From: Dicaeum eximium
Taxonomy: Eukaryota > Chordata > Aves > Passeriformes > Dicaeidae
Reading direction: 5' to 3'
DNA length: 64,000 nucleotides
NCBI GenBank assembly: GCA_013396995.1
Contig: VWZP01004509.1
Span: 248,636 to 312,635 of the forward strand
Shown here: positions 27,501 to 38,500 of the stretch, one piece after another
Numbering within the stretch: the first letter of the stretch is position 1
Layout of the letters: each line of letters opens with the position of its first letter
Position numbers and translations under genes: made by a program
Notes under the pieces: generated by a model
What the model was told of the DNA's origin: nothing
Database searches by the model: none
What the model saw: only the letters and a program-made list of their open reading frames with translations

Positions 27501-29751
27501 GCTTTCAATGTTTATTAGGAAGATAACCAAATAGCTGAAAAATATTCACTTTTTTTCTCAAGGTTTAGTTAAGTTCTTATCTAGTTCCTGCTGTTTGTCC
27601 TTTTCAGGTTTCCATGTTTGCTGCATTATTAACACTAAACTCTACTACAGTAGGAGTACCATATCAGATGTCTACAGTAGCCTTTGTGTTTAGAACTGAT
27701 TTTTAATATATATAAATCACTATAAACATGATTAAATAGAAAAAACATCTAGCCAGTTTTGTACTTTGATTCCTAGTTTCAGAAGTATGAGCATACATTT
27801 CCACAAACACCACTGGAAATCTGTGATTGGAAATGACACTGGAAATCATGAATGACCAGAATCATCACCTGTTCCCAAAGTTTGGCTTCAGAGGCAGCCA
27901 ACTCTTTGGCGAAACCGCAATGAAAAGAGCAGTTTTCTAAAACTGGACTAACACATTAGAGGCAGAATGATTCACAGACAGAAGTTTTACCATTAAGCAG
28001 CAATGCCTGTAACAGCTTTAGGATTAGGAATTCTGGCAGTTCAGTGCTCTTCAGCCAGGGCTGTCTAGGATAAGGACAATCATATCTGCATGATATATTA
28101 CTGCACCATTAAGTAGATGTGAAGCATCCATCACTGGTCAGCACCAGAACAGGATATGGAAATCACTGAGCCAATATTCTGCTCTGGAACAACATTTCTT
28201 ATGTGCCCAAGCTCTTGAGCACTTGACCTTCAGCAAATACATGCATACCTAAAAATAAACTCATGAGTAAATGTTTGCAAAACTGGCACAGAAAAAATAT
28301 TGACAGTTTTAAGGACAAATTTCCACTCTACACTAACATATAAATATAGTTTTAAACAGAAAAGACTGACGCTTCAGTACAAGCTGCTATTCTTAAGGCC
28401 TTTCTACCTGAGGATTTAAAACTCTTTTGCTTATTTATATAAACCAAAAGACATGCAAGCAATGCTGCTGCAATATGTTGCGACATACTGCAGGATAATG
28501 TGTTCATGTGAAATAATACAAAGAGGTTTCAGACTTTTAATGTGAAATTGCTACTGATAAAGTATAATTTCCCTTCTTAATTCCAGCCCTAGCATAACTT
28601 GATATTCTTCTGTGGTCACAATAACTTCTGATGTGTTGTAGAAATGAGCTCACACTTTTGTGATTTCCTGTCAAAAACGATAATAGTATCATAAGGTACA
28701 TCATCCTTTATTGTCAGAAACTGATGACTAATAGTCCTTATTCATTAGATAAGCTCTGTTAGTGGATTCTTATTGTTTGGGGCTAACAGTTGTGAATAGC
28801 AGAAGAGAACACTTCCATATTGAAGTGGTCATTCAAAAAAACCCAAAATTTATTCCACCAATCCAAGGTTTACAAAATCATTACAAAATCATTTTAAGCT
28901 TTTGTAATTAATTTTAAGTAATGCTTTACACCAGTTAAGATTTGACACAAATATAGAGTTTGGTTTTCAGGGACACTTTTAGACACTTTTCTTCTTTTCA
29001 TTTTCTCCAAATTTGAGTAGCCTGACTCAGAAACTTTTATAAAGAGAGAAGAAAATAACCAGTGCAGAACAGAGTCCTTTTGGATTTACTTAGTTCACAT
29101 ACATGAACTGTCCTAAAAAACGCTGTTCCTTTGGGCTTTTAGAAGTTTCTCTAGAAGATATAGTTCATCTTGCTTCCTTTGCAATTAATGAATCTTAGCA
29201 ACTACTGAAATTTTGTGGAGCAATTTTCTACCTTGCTGATTCATGCTCTCATGGACAGATAGCATTCCTGACCTTGGAATCATAATGAAAGACAGACAAA
29301 TGGGCATAATTTTGCTCCCTATCTTTCACTTGCCTTTGGATTGCTGTAACTTCAGATTAAAATCAGTATCAAAACCTTTTTGTTCAATTTTAATATTTAG
29401 ATTACATAAATATTCAGAAATTATTAACAAATTGATTTAAGTTTCCATGTGATCTATGATTGTTTTTCTAAGGTCTTTTCCCAAAGACATGAAAATGAAA
29501 GTAATAGATGAAGTACTCTTCAAATTGATTTCCTCTTTCAGAAAAAAGTTTCCAATGAACAAGTTCTGAATGAAAATACTGTGGTACTGTTTATCTTTGG
29601 CTTTAGCTAACATATATGCTTTTTAAAAAATTAAATCAATGGTACAATTATCAAGTATCCCCTTAGAATTTTGGAATAAGATTTGTCCTCCAGTTCCACT
29701 GTACTGTTTCTTACTACAGTTTATCAGTCTATTGTTTACTATTCAGACACA

Positions 29752-29864
29752 AGTAAAATAAAATCTTAAAAAATAAAAGTAAATAAAATTAAAATAAATA
29801 TTTAAAATTACTATAAAATAAAAACTAAACTAAACTAAAATAAAGTAAAATAAAAATACAATCT
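29752..29864. repeat. A/T-rich low-complexity tract (AAAT-like)
   Basis: Over 100 bp made almost entirely of degenerate TAAAA, AAATA and ACTAA units. It looks like a decayed tetra- or pentanucleotide microsatellite. Confidence 0.88.
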
Positions 29865-32308
29865 TTAATCTAGAAGAATCACAGTCCCACCTGAGGATTA
29901 TTTTTTTCGACATATTTGTCTTTTCTTACCCTTATTTTTTCTCATTACAGATCCTGAATATTTTCAAAATTGACTCGTGGATTCCCACATGGGAAGGTAT
30001 TTGGGTTATATAAAGTCTCATTAAAGTCAATAGATGCCCCAGGGCATACTAAATTCTCACTGCATCAAGCTCCTTTGTTGGATGAGTTTCTTGGAGGAAA
30101 TAATGGTATTTTCAAATTTGTATGCCTTAAGCAAGTAATTTATATGAAAGTGGCAGTATTTCCATAAGGACTGACAACCAAAAATGCCCAGGAAACTAAT
30201 GTGAACAGCATTTTGAAATAATTTGCATTATGTACCTGCATGATCACCGGTGAAAATAAAATTAGAGTACTGCAGCTCATTGAGACATCTGCAATGTAAA
30301 AGGGAGATTGAGAGGTTGAAGAGAACTGAACAATCCCAAATCTTAACTGAGGTACAAATGCAAGAAGAAGATAACTAAGGAGGCAAACCAATTTACTTCA
30401 TCAAAAGAGAAGCCTGAGATATTATTTAATAAAAGTATTGGAATACATCCAAGAAAATACAATACCAACCTTTGTAACAATAGAAATATATTACTTTAAT
30501 AGGAAAAAAAGACTGCTTTAAAAGTCTGGGCACTAAATCCATGCAGATTTTATATTAAAAATAAAAGCGCACATCTGTCATTATGAGAGTGGCTGGTGGG
30601 TCAACTCTCAAAATAAATCACTGAGGTAAAGAGTAGTTCTCCATTTCTCGACAACTTCATTTCAAAACTGATTTCCTTCCTTTAAAATATATTTCAGTCA
30701 AAAAGAAATGTGACAATTTACCACAAATGTAATTGGAGGAAACTCTGTGGCATGTGGTTCCATCACGAAATCAGATGGATATTTCTACATTCTAGAGTGC
30801 AAAAATCAGTGAAAAAATCCCAGCAAAAAATCAGAGGTGTTATATCCCTACTTTTGAAAATTTCTTTTTTTAGGTAGAATAATGAATGATAAGATAAATA
30901 TAAATCCAGTACACAAATCAGAAGAAAAAATTGTTGAATATTAAGGATACTAAAACATAAATAAATTTTTTAAATTAAGATATATACTTTGTGTCTAGGT
31001 ACCTAAATAAAGCATTTTTTATTACTGACTCATTTTTCTTCTAATTGAAATACATTTTGAAGGAGCAAAATCATGATGAAATTCTGGTGCATTAACTGAA
31101 CGCTCTGAAGGATTTTGGGGTGAAGCAGAAGTTTATCATTTCATCCTCCATTGCATCCTTGGTCACATTAAACCTGCCTATAAATTAGGGCTACTTGAGA
31201 GGGACCACGCCAATCAAGGAAAGCCTGTTTCAGTACAGGAGGAAAGGTCTGTTAGAGGAGACCTAATACTTTTATTAGACCACCATAGGCTTGGTGTGAA
31301 TTCCATCTCCTGTGGACTCTAGCTAGGAGAAAGGTCAATTAATGCCTGCTGTGATGATGTTTTCTCTGGAGGGGATGACCAAAGGATGACTTCTTTATAC
31401 CTCTTGGGTCTCCTTCCCCTCCTGCCCTTCTTTTCCCAGTGGTAAACTTCTGGGTGATTAAATTAATGGTAAAGCAGCTTAAGTGCTCTCTATGATGCAT
31501 AGTGGGGCAAGGTTAGATTCCCTGTGGACTGTGGGCAATCAAGTTCAACAAATAATTCTCAGGATAGAAACAGACAGTTTTTAAGCTTCTATTTCTTTAG
31601 ATATTTTACAGACATATTCAGGATTTATTTGTAGATGCAGATATCCTGACACATACTTATTCTACATGCCAGGCAGACACAACTTTTGTGTCTTGCTTTG
31701 TATTGCTGGTGAAATGGGTGCTAACATGAACAGGCACAAAAACAGACACTTCAGAAGTTTGTCAGACTTAATAGGAATTGGTTTCTCTTCATATGAAATG
31801 AAATATTTTCTGATCAATGTCAACATTAAAAGTACCTTGTTTCCTCTTATTTGCTACTTCATGGAGCATTTCCTCTTGTTTCTTTTAAAAGACTGTATTT
31901 TACTGAAGACATTATTTTGCTTTCATAAGCAGCACAGAAATTAGGACCTCATAATTCTCAGGGACTTGAAGTCTTTCTGAATAAGTGTGGAAAAAGAGCT
32001 TAGCCAAACTTTTGCTGGTGCAGGTTCACTGACCTCAGCAGGGCCCAGAACTAATCCTGCCTGGAGAATGTGGACAGCACATGTGAACTAGAAAACAATA
32101 TCTTAACTGAAAAAAAATGCTTGTGAGTCCAGGTTAGATGGAATATACTAACTGTTCCCTTCTAATTCTGCTCCTACATGCTACTGAGAAACCTATTGGT
32201 AAGCCCCTGAATGCAAAATAACTATTTGCCAGCTTGTAAGAAGGCTTTCTCCCAGATCTATTGTACTGCACATTCACTGCACACCATAAGAGAATAAGGA
32301 CCAATGAG

Positions 32309-32534
32309 TTATCTGTTGTCCAGCAGAACGAGATGGTTTCTTCTCGTTGTGCTGTTCCAGCTGTGAGGAAATATTGCCTCTAGATATGAGTGCTGCAGAC
32401 ACCTGACAGCCCCAGGCAGAGAGCAGCCAGACCCACATCCTGTTTCATTTCCTAAAAGCTTTGGAGAGTCAAGATGGTAGGTCCTGCTGAAAGGAGGTAT
32501 GAAACGTGGGGCAATAGCTTGATGAGCCTGCTGA
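32309..32534 (-). CDS. candidate exon: cytoplasmic tail of unidentified membrane protein
   Basis: This open frame may continue the membrane-spanning exon at 34,106-34,198. Read on the minus strand, a pyrimidine-rich tract ('gttttctcttaag') gives an acceptor before 32,534. If the upstream exon ends at its GC donor, the split codon AG+T joins the frames exactly; if it uses the overlapping GT donor, an alternative acceptor ('tcag', exon from 32,530) also keeps frame. The translation runs SQQAHQAIAPRF, then a proline/serine/tyrosine part (PPFSRTYHLDSPKLL), a short Gly/Cys part (GCGSGCS) and ends near LVLLDNR at a TAA. A possible donor 'gtcag|gtgtct' at 32,403 would shorten it. I do not recognise the family. 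No poly(A) signal lies close after the stop; the nearest I noticed is near 31,625. Confidence 0.3.
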
Positions 32535-34105
32535 CTTAAGAGAAAACACTTTAGAAGATGTACAATATTCAAGAACAATGTTTTTCATCCAGAGGTGTAT
32601 CCTTGGCAAAATAAAGGATTCATTTCTCTTAGCTTCCTCCAAGGATTGCTAATCCTCTTCATTCTTTCCCTTTTGCCCCACAGAATTTGAAAGAGGTTCA
32701 TGTATTTTCCTAAACACTTAATTGGCTCTTCCTGCATTACTTGGAAACCTGCATCTGAAAGGGCTGGGGAATGAATGGCTTGAAATTAATGAGACTTTTG
32801 CAGCCCTTCCAGAGGTCCTGGGAGAAGAAGATGGACCAGAGATAAAGAGAAGGAAATATTTCATAAAATTAAGTGCAGCATACACAGGAGGTTACCAGAG
32901 TGCCCTGTGCTTTATGAAGCATAAAATAGCACCATTGCTATTAGACCTGGTTCAAAAGTGCAGAGCTAAATATTTTACACTGTGAGGGAGACTAGTGGTA
33001 TAGTTTACTCTGGGGATTGTATTCCACAAAGAATGTTGAGATAGTATGTTTTCCTGGAGTCCAGGATATTTTTCTGTCTGTGATGAGGAGGCTTTAGTAC
33101 ATTCAGGAATTCTGATCTGACATCCACCTTCTTCACTTCTTCATTCTTCACACATTCTCTGACAGGTTGGCCCCCTGTGTACGGGAGTCATTCCTATGAA
33201 TCCTACATGCACACTACTCTGAGTTCTCTCCAGAAGGATAAAACTCATCCTTGCTTTTGTCTCAGGTCACATGATGTTAGGAGGAAAAAAATATCAATAC
33301 GCAATGCAATTGAGAATTTTGGTTTTATCAGCCACTTCCACCCCCTTAAAGAGGCAAAAAGGAATAATGTTAGTCATAATCATAATAAAAGTTCAATTTT
33401 TGAAAAATGAGTATCATGCAGTAGGCTTTTTCTATAGCAAAATAAATCTAAATGCTTCTTTGAACTAAAAATTATATTAAAATTTACAGTCTCATATCAT
33501 ATTTTCAATTGATTCAAATTAAAGAATGTGTCCAGTATCAATGCCACAGAGAACAAAAATTCCCTTTTTTCCCCAAGTATCATCCCACATATCCACAGTT
33601 TTGACTATCAACCCTTTGCAAAGTATTGTTCAAACCAGACACTGAAAAGAAACATTTCTTTGACATACAGAAAAAACTCTGTTTAACCTCATGTGGGAAA
33701 AAGGTGCTTTTCTTTCTCACAGCAATAGTTCTTGAAGTTGAGAAGAAGCATGATAGGAGTAGTTCATTGAGGCACAGAGCTCTCCAGTGCCCTCAGCACC
33801 TTTGTGCTGTCAGAATCCCACTGGATGTCAGCCCGTGCAGCAGGAGAGCATTGCCATTCTGCTCTGGAGAGGAGACACAGGGGTTTGCAGAGCTCCCTGG
33901 GAGCAGGGGCACAGGGAGGCTCAGAGACTGTCAGCTCCAGCATCATCCTAAAGTGCATCATCCTGGAGGCTTCATATTCATCTCTCATCCTTTAGCTATT
34001 CTTCAGTTCTGTAAAAATGTAAAAACCATAGCGAGACTATAATTTAACGTTATCCACCACAGAAGCCTTATTTTAAAAAATGGACAGCAAGTTTTGTTTA
34101 CTTGC
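32535..34105. other. possible intron, with another exon-like segment
   Basis: If the two minus-strand exons belong together, this is the intron between them (about 1.6 kb). It contains a plus-strand exon-like segment (33,166-33,265, listed separately) and a GC-richer patch at 33,770-33,970. Open frames cross that patch on both strands, and I could assign it to neither a gene nor a repeat. Confidence 0.35.
33166..33265 (+). CDS. weak exon candidate, unidentified
   Basis: The product is not recognised. An acceptor-like site ('cattctctgacag', ending at 33,165) precedes 100 bp. The frame starting with two bases of a split codon is open throughout and reads WPPVYGSHSYESYMHTTLSS and onward, to a donor-like 'ctcag|gtcaca'. 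The donor is ordinary and no neighbouring exon was found. The segment lies inside what would be an intron of the minus-strand candidate. Tyr/Ser/His-rich composition is unlike the Phe/Leu/Lys-rich chance frames around it, which is the only reason to list it. Confidence 0.18.
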
Positions 34106-34198
34106 CTAATGACTGCAACAATGGCAGCAAAACCAAGCAAAGAGGCAATGAAGGTGATCAGAAATATCCACAGTTCTTCCTGAGTCACTCTTTTGAAA
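34106..34198 (-). CDS. candidate exon encoding a membrane-spanning segment
   Basis: The gene is not identified. On the minus strand, a strong acceptor (a long pyrimidine tract, 'cctctctgcttgtttccag') opens a 93-bp exon. Its frame begins after one base of a split codon and reads FKRVTQEE, then LWIFLITFIASLL, GFAAIVAVI and a final split Arg/Ser codon. This is a charged outer flank followed by about 22 hydrophobic residues, as in a single-pass membrane protein. The exon end is either 'attag|gcaagt', the consensus for GC-AG introns (end 34,106), or 'ggcaa|gtaaac' (end 34,102). Both keep phase with the candidate tail exon downstream. Third codon positions hold more G/C than the surrounding DNA. 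A hydrophobic frame can arise by chance in T-rich DNA, so this remains a prediction. Confidence 0.42.
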   Translation of the reverse strand, partial: FQKSDSGRTVDISDHLHCLFAWFCCHCCSH

Positions 34199-34592
34199 CT
34201 GGAAACAAGCAGAGAGGAAGGGAAATTCTACTCTTTCTTATGGTTCTGTAAATAGAAAGTATTTTGCCTGAGTCATTCCCACAGAAATCCAGTATATAAA
34301 GGACTACTTACTACATTTATAGATATGGACATCCCGAAGAGCTAAATGAATATGGAAAAGCCTTCCTCTAAACAGCCAAAATAATTAATTCAACAAGGAC
34401 TTAAACAATTAAAAAATAGCACCAGTTCTCATAGAAAGACCAGCAGTAACTAATGTCTGCTAGACATTACTAGAAAAGATGGATTTTCAATTTCCTTCTG
34501 CTAGGAATATTCTATAGACTGTGTGCTTCACTGTTTCAGTGAGAAATTTCTTCCCCTTATATTTAAGCTCTTTCCCTTTTGGACCTTGTTTT

Positions 34593-34654
34593 AGTTCTTT
34601 CTCTCTCATTGGACTTCCCCAGTTCTTTCCCAGTTCTTTCTCTCTCATTGGACT
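34593..34654. repeat. direct duplication, 39-bp spacing
   Basis: The 23-base string beginning 'agttctttctctctcattgg' occurs at 34,593 and at 34,632, with a shorter 'agttctttcc' copy between them. It looks like a small slippage duplication in a pyrimidine-rich stretch. Confidence 0.85.
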
Positions 34655-37600
34655 ACCAAAAGATAGAAATCTTCCATTCTACTGAGGAACTAACTTGTTC
34701 CTATGGGGAAAAAAATAGCTCAGGAGACCCAAAATAATAAAAATGCTAAGTCTAAGCAGCTTCTGCTGAGAAGACATCAGGAAATCACTCAGGACTCAGG
34801 CTGGTCAATAATGAAATATTCAGTGCATCATTAAGCCTGAAAATACTGATAGTACACAGAGTAACTTGTGCCAGATTTGGAAAGACGGTGTTTTTAAGGG
34901 CTAAACCCAGAATCCTTAATTAAACAATTTAGAAGTACTCAGCAAGGAGATCATTAAAGCAATTTCTTAATTAAATGGTCCTGGTCCAGAGGACTGGGAA
35001 TATAGTATCACTCCAAGGATACTAAAGATTCAAGATAAAGAAAGTATTAAAAATCACATACAAATTCAGAGATATTGTAATTGTTCAGAGAAAGTTTTCT
35101 CTAAAACCACATGCACAAATATATAGGCTAAAATAATTGCCTCCTTTTATACCATTTATACCTTATTTATAAAATGCACTTTAAAAAAAAAGTGCTTTTC
35201 AATGAATATGTGACATAAAGCAGCATGATTATTTATAATATTAGTACAATCACCATTTCAGTTCACAACTAGAACAAAAACATAGTTAACTTTTGACTTG
35301 GGTTTCAGTTCAGCATTATTTTTCTATATACATGTAAGCATATCTTCACAGTTAAAAGTTCTTTTAGAGCAATTGTTAGTAATTTAAAGACTTAATAGAG
35401 ATTTTACATTAATCACTTCTTTGGAAATTTGCTTCATATTAACCGTGTATTTTAATCACTAAAAGGTGCTATTTTTATAGATACCAGCTTCTGGATAGTT
35501 TGACTGTGAAAAATAGCTTTAAGATGTAACTTAATGAATAGCCAAAAACTTTTTACTGTGAAAAACAAAAACAAACCAAAAAACCACAAACCTCGACTTT
35601 GATTTTCATCACTCAAAGGATTTCCCAAATTTGCTGGTGGTGCAGTCCTGCTGCCCCTGTGGTCTGACGGAAGGGCTGCTGGGAAAGGACCTCTCAAAAC
35701 TTTTCCACCAGCCAGCCTGACTCCTGCAAGGCTTCCAGCTGGTTTGATGGCCTTGGTTGTAACGTGCCAGTGGCTGAGGTCAGGTCTGTGCTTACAGGCA
35801 TCACTGCCCAGCCAAAACAGACAGATGGTCATGTGGGGTCAGGTAGTGCAGATGAATTTCTCTGTCAATGACAAACACAGTCAAGGTAAAACAAGAAATA
35901 CATATTTTCTAAAGCAGAAATTAATTCAGGATAAAGTGCTCAAAACTGGTAAACAGAACTTTTCAGGCTCCTGGTTTTATCCTTCAGTTTTGTGAAATTA
36001 GTAAATTATCCTAATTATTGGAAATCAATTTTAGGTGGAAGCAAGGTTTTCCTAGACAAAAAACCCAATCTAACTTGAGAGAGTCAGATTTTTTATCCAG
36101 ACATGTGATTGTGTATAAGCCCCTTCTTACAATTTGCCATCTTTTGAATTCCCAAAGAAAGAACATGCACCTTAAGACCTTCAATCTCAACTCCTTCACA
36201 AATACTAATGCAATTTAGGATTAATTAATGCTGAAGAACCTGAGTGGCTTAGGTCTCCTAAGCCACTGTCACATCAGAGAGAAGCCACCTCAGAGTGGCA
36301 GGAAAATAGCACAGAGAAGCACATTGATGAGCCCCCATATTGCTGCTGATATACCAAACGTGCTGTGTCAAAGCCCTGTGACAACTTTGAAACATAATAA
36401 GTTAGTTATATTTTCAGAAAGCAAATACTTTATACTTCCTAAATGGCCTAAAAATTCACTAGACATCTTTGTAATTTTGTGCACTCCAGACTTCTGTGTA
36501 ACAATTTGTCATATGCGGAGTATTCATCTCTACACGGTCATTTCCTACAGTTTGTCTTCCAATAACGTCAGAGAGAGTGATAAGTTATTAACTGCCTGCT
36601 TCTATTCCTCTTTCCTCTGGTAATTTTTCTATTAGTAAGTAAGCCTTCTCCCACACTATTGTTAATGCACAAGTATTTTTCCCTCTTAAACACAAAGAAG
36701 AAAATGGTAAAAAAAATCATTACATCAAGACAGTTTTCTCTCTTGTTTGCCTGGAGATAGAATTTTGACAAAGTCTCAGTTATTGACAGCTCAGCATTTA
36801 CAGTGATAGCAGCTTTGACAGAGAATTACAGAGTAAATACTTGTTTTCTGTGTTAAATCAAAATCTGTTTTTCACATTGTTCTCCAATTTTTCAATATGA
36901 CATTGCACAAGAAAATTCCTTACTGACATAAAGTCACCTCTTCTCTTAAGAAGACACACTGGTTATTTTTAATTCTTGAGTAATTTTCATTGTTGCAAGT
37001 GCTTTTTGAATGAAAAATCATTTAATGCGTAGGTGGATACTACTCTACTTGCTTTACAAATAGAAAACTCTTGCACTAAAAAATCACCCAGATAGCCAAA
37101 GATCTTGCACCAAAACTGGGACCCACAATATCCTCATTCCCAGGGCAGTGTTTGAACTTCTCTCCTTCACCACACTGCCCGTTTCCAGAACAGTTTAAAT
37201 CAGAGTTCAAGTCATATATCTTTTGATATGAAAGCAGAATTATATATTTAATATTTTGATACAGTCAAAATACTTCTCTCAAAAATATGAAGTGTAGATT
37301 AAAAAAAGGAAGGAGATTTACTAGACGTCCTGAAACTTCTTTTCCATATAGCCCAGGATGCAAAATGTTTAATGAGAAAAGCAGTGTATTTTACAGGGTG
37401 GGGTTTTTTTTTTTGATATTTAAAATGTAAAATGTTTCCTTTGAAAAACAGAGTTTTTAACAGAAATTAACTGTCTGAGAATTGTCTTAAGCTATTTAAT
37501 GAAAGTTCAATAATTAAACAATCTTTGGTCATTTTTACTGTATATTGGATAAGACTTAATCATGTGGATTACAGGATGTGAAGAATTCTGGCATCTAGTA

Positions 37601-38299
37601 TTTAGTACAAATTGGATGTTACTGCTAGATGAACTATTCCATTTAAAAACATGCTACATTTTGTCAATGTTCAAGTGAAAAGCTGTACAGTAGTCTTAAG
37701 ATAAAATGTCACATGGGTTTATTTTCCTAGATCTTGGAGCAATTCAACTGCATTAAAATACTCCATTTCAAAATTTAGTCTTCAAGTTCTAATTAGATAG
37801 TATAACTAGTTACAAGATAGATCCAATATGAATTATTTCAATTGAGATTCTATCATCTGCACTGTGACAAGTGACTTAGTGGGGAATTTCTGATTACAGG
37901 TAAAGCATTTCAGTGTCTGCTGAGTGTGCCTAATGTGTTTGCAAAAAAAAAGACCTTCAACAAAACGAGCCCCATCCTAGCAGAATTGAAGTACATTAAA
38001 AATTTAATCCATTTATCTATAGAAATTCAATATAAAATGTGATTACCAACAGTAGAAAATATTCCAAATAATATAGAAAAATATAAAATTTAAGGGTTTG
38101 GGAATAAACTTTGAAAGACCTGCAGATTCCTTTGGGGTAAATATTCACTGACAGCTTCTTTCAGTGCCAAATGACAATGGGAGTACTACAGATTCATAGC
38201 CTAATGTGCAATTTTTACATTAGTCAGCAGGAGAGGTTTGCACTAAACAGCACTTCTCTCATTTTTTCATACTTTGTGAGAATGGGGTAAGAGAAGAGA

Positions 38300-38500
38300 A
38301 TGACTGCTGGGGTATTTGCACGGGGGCAGGAAGCACAGCAGGGCTCTGGGGCAGGGACAGCTGCTGGCACTCGGGCAGTGCCACTGTCTCAGCCGGTCCC
38401 TGGGCGTGGGAGTCACAGAGCAGCCCTCAGATCCATAACCACAGAAAGGCCTGGCAAGACACCCAGCTCAGCACAATTTATTCTTTGTGAAATACGGCCT
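38300..38500 (-). mobile_element. possible LTR fragment (GC-rich patch)
   Basis: A sharply GC-rich 190-bp patch in AT-rich DNA. Read on the minus strand it begins near an AATAAA-type signal ('aagaataaattgtgctgag') followed by 'ctgggtgtcttgccaggcc', which resembles the end of some avian ERV LTRs. The evidence is compositional plus memory of similar sequence, so an unrelated GC-rich element or exon is also possible. Confidence 0.25.

Larger units (their letters stand above)
24241..32308. other. repeat-poor unique DNA
   Basis: About 8 kb with no transposable element that I recognise. It contains a perfect local duplication (24,528-24,589) and an A/T low-complexity tract (29,752-29,864), listed separately. 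The block 26,390-26,660 is less AT-rich and has several TAATTA and CAAT-like motifs; 31,090-31,420 is similar. These could be conserved non-coding elements. No exon is supported. Confidence 0.5.

Noticed and set aside
33626..34042. 138-codon plus-strand open frame, the longest in the window
   Set aside because: It owes its length to the GC-rich patch, which is open on both strands. Composition changes abruptly within it and no motif is visible.
36228..36623. 131-codon plus-strand open frame
   Set aside because: Chance-length frame with no splice signals and no recognisable domain.
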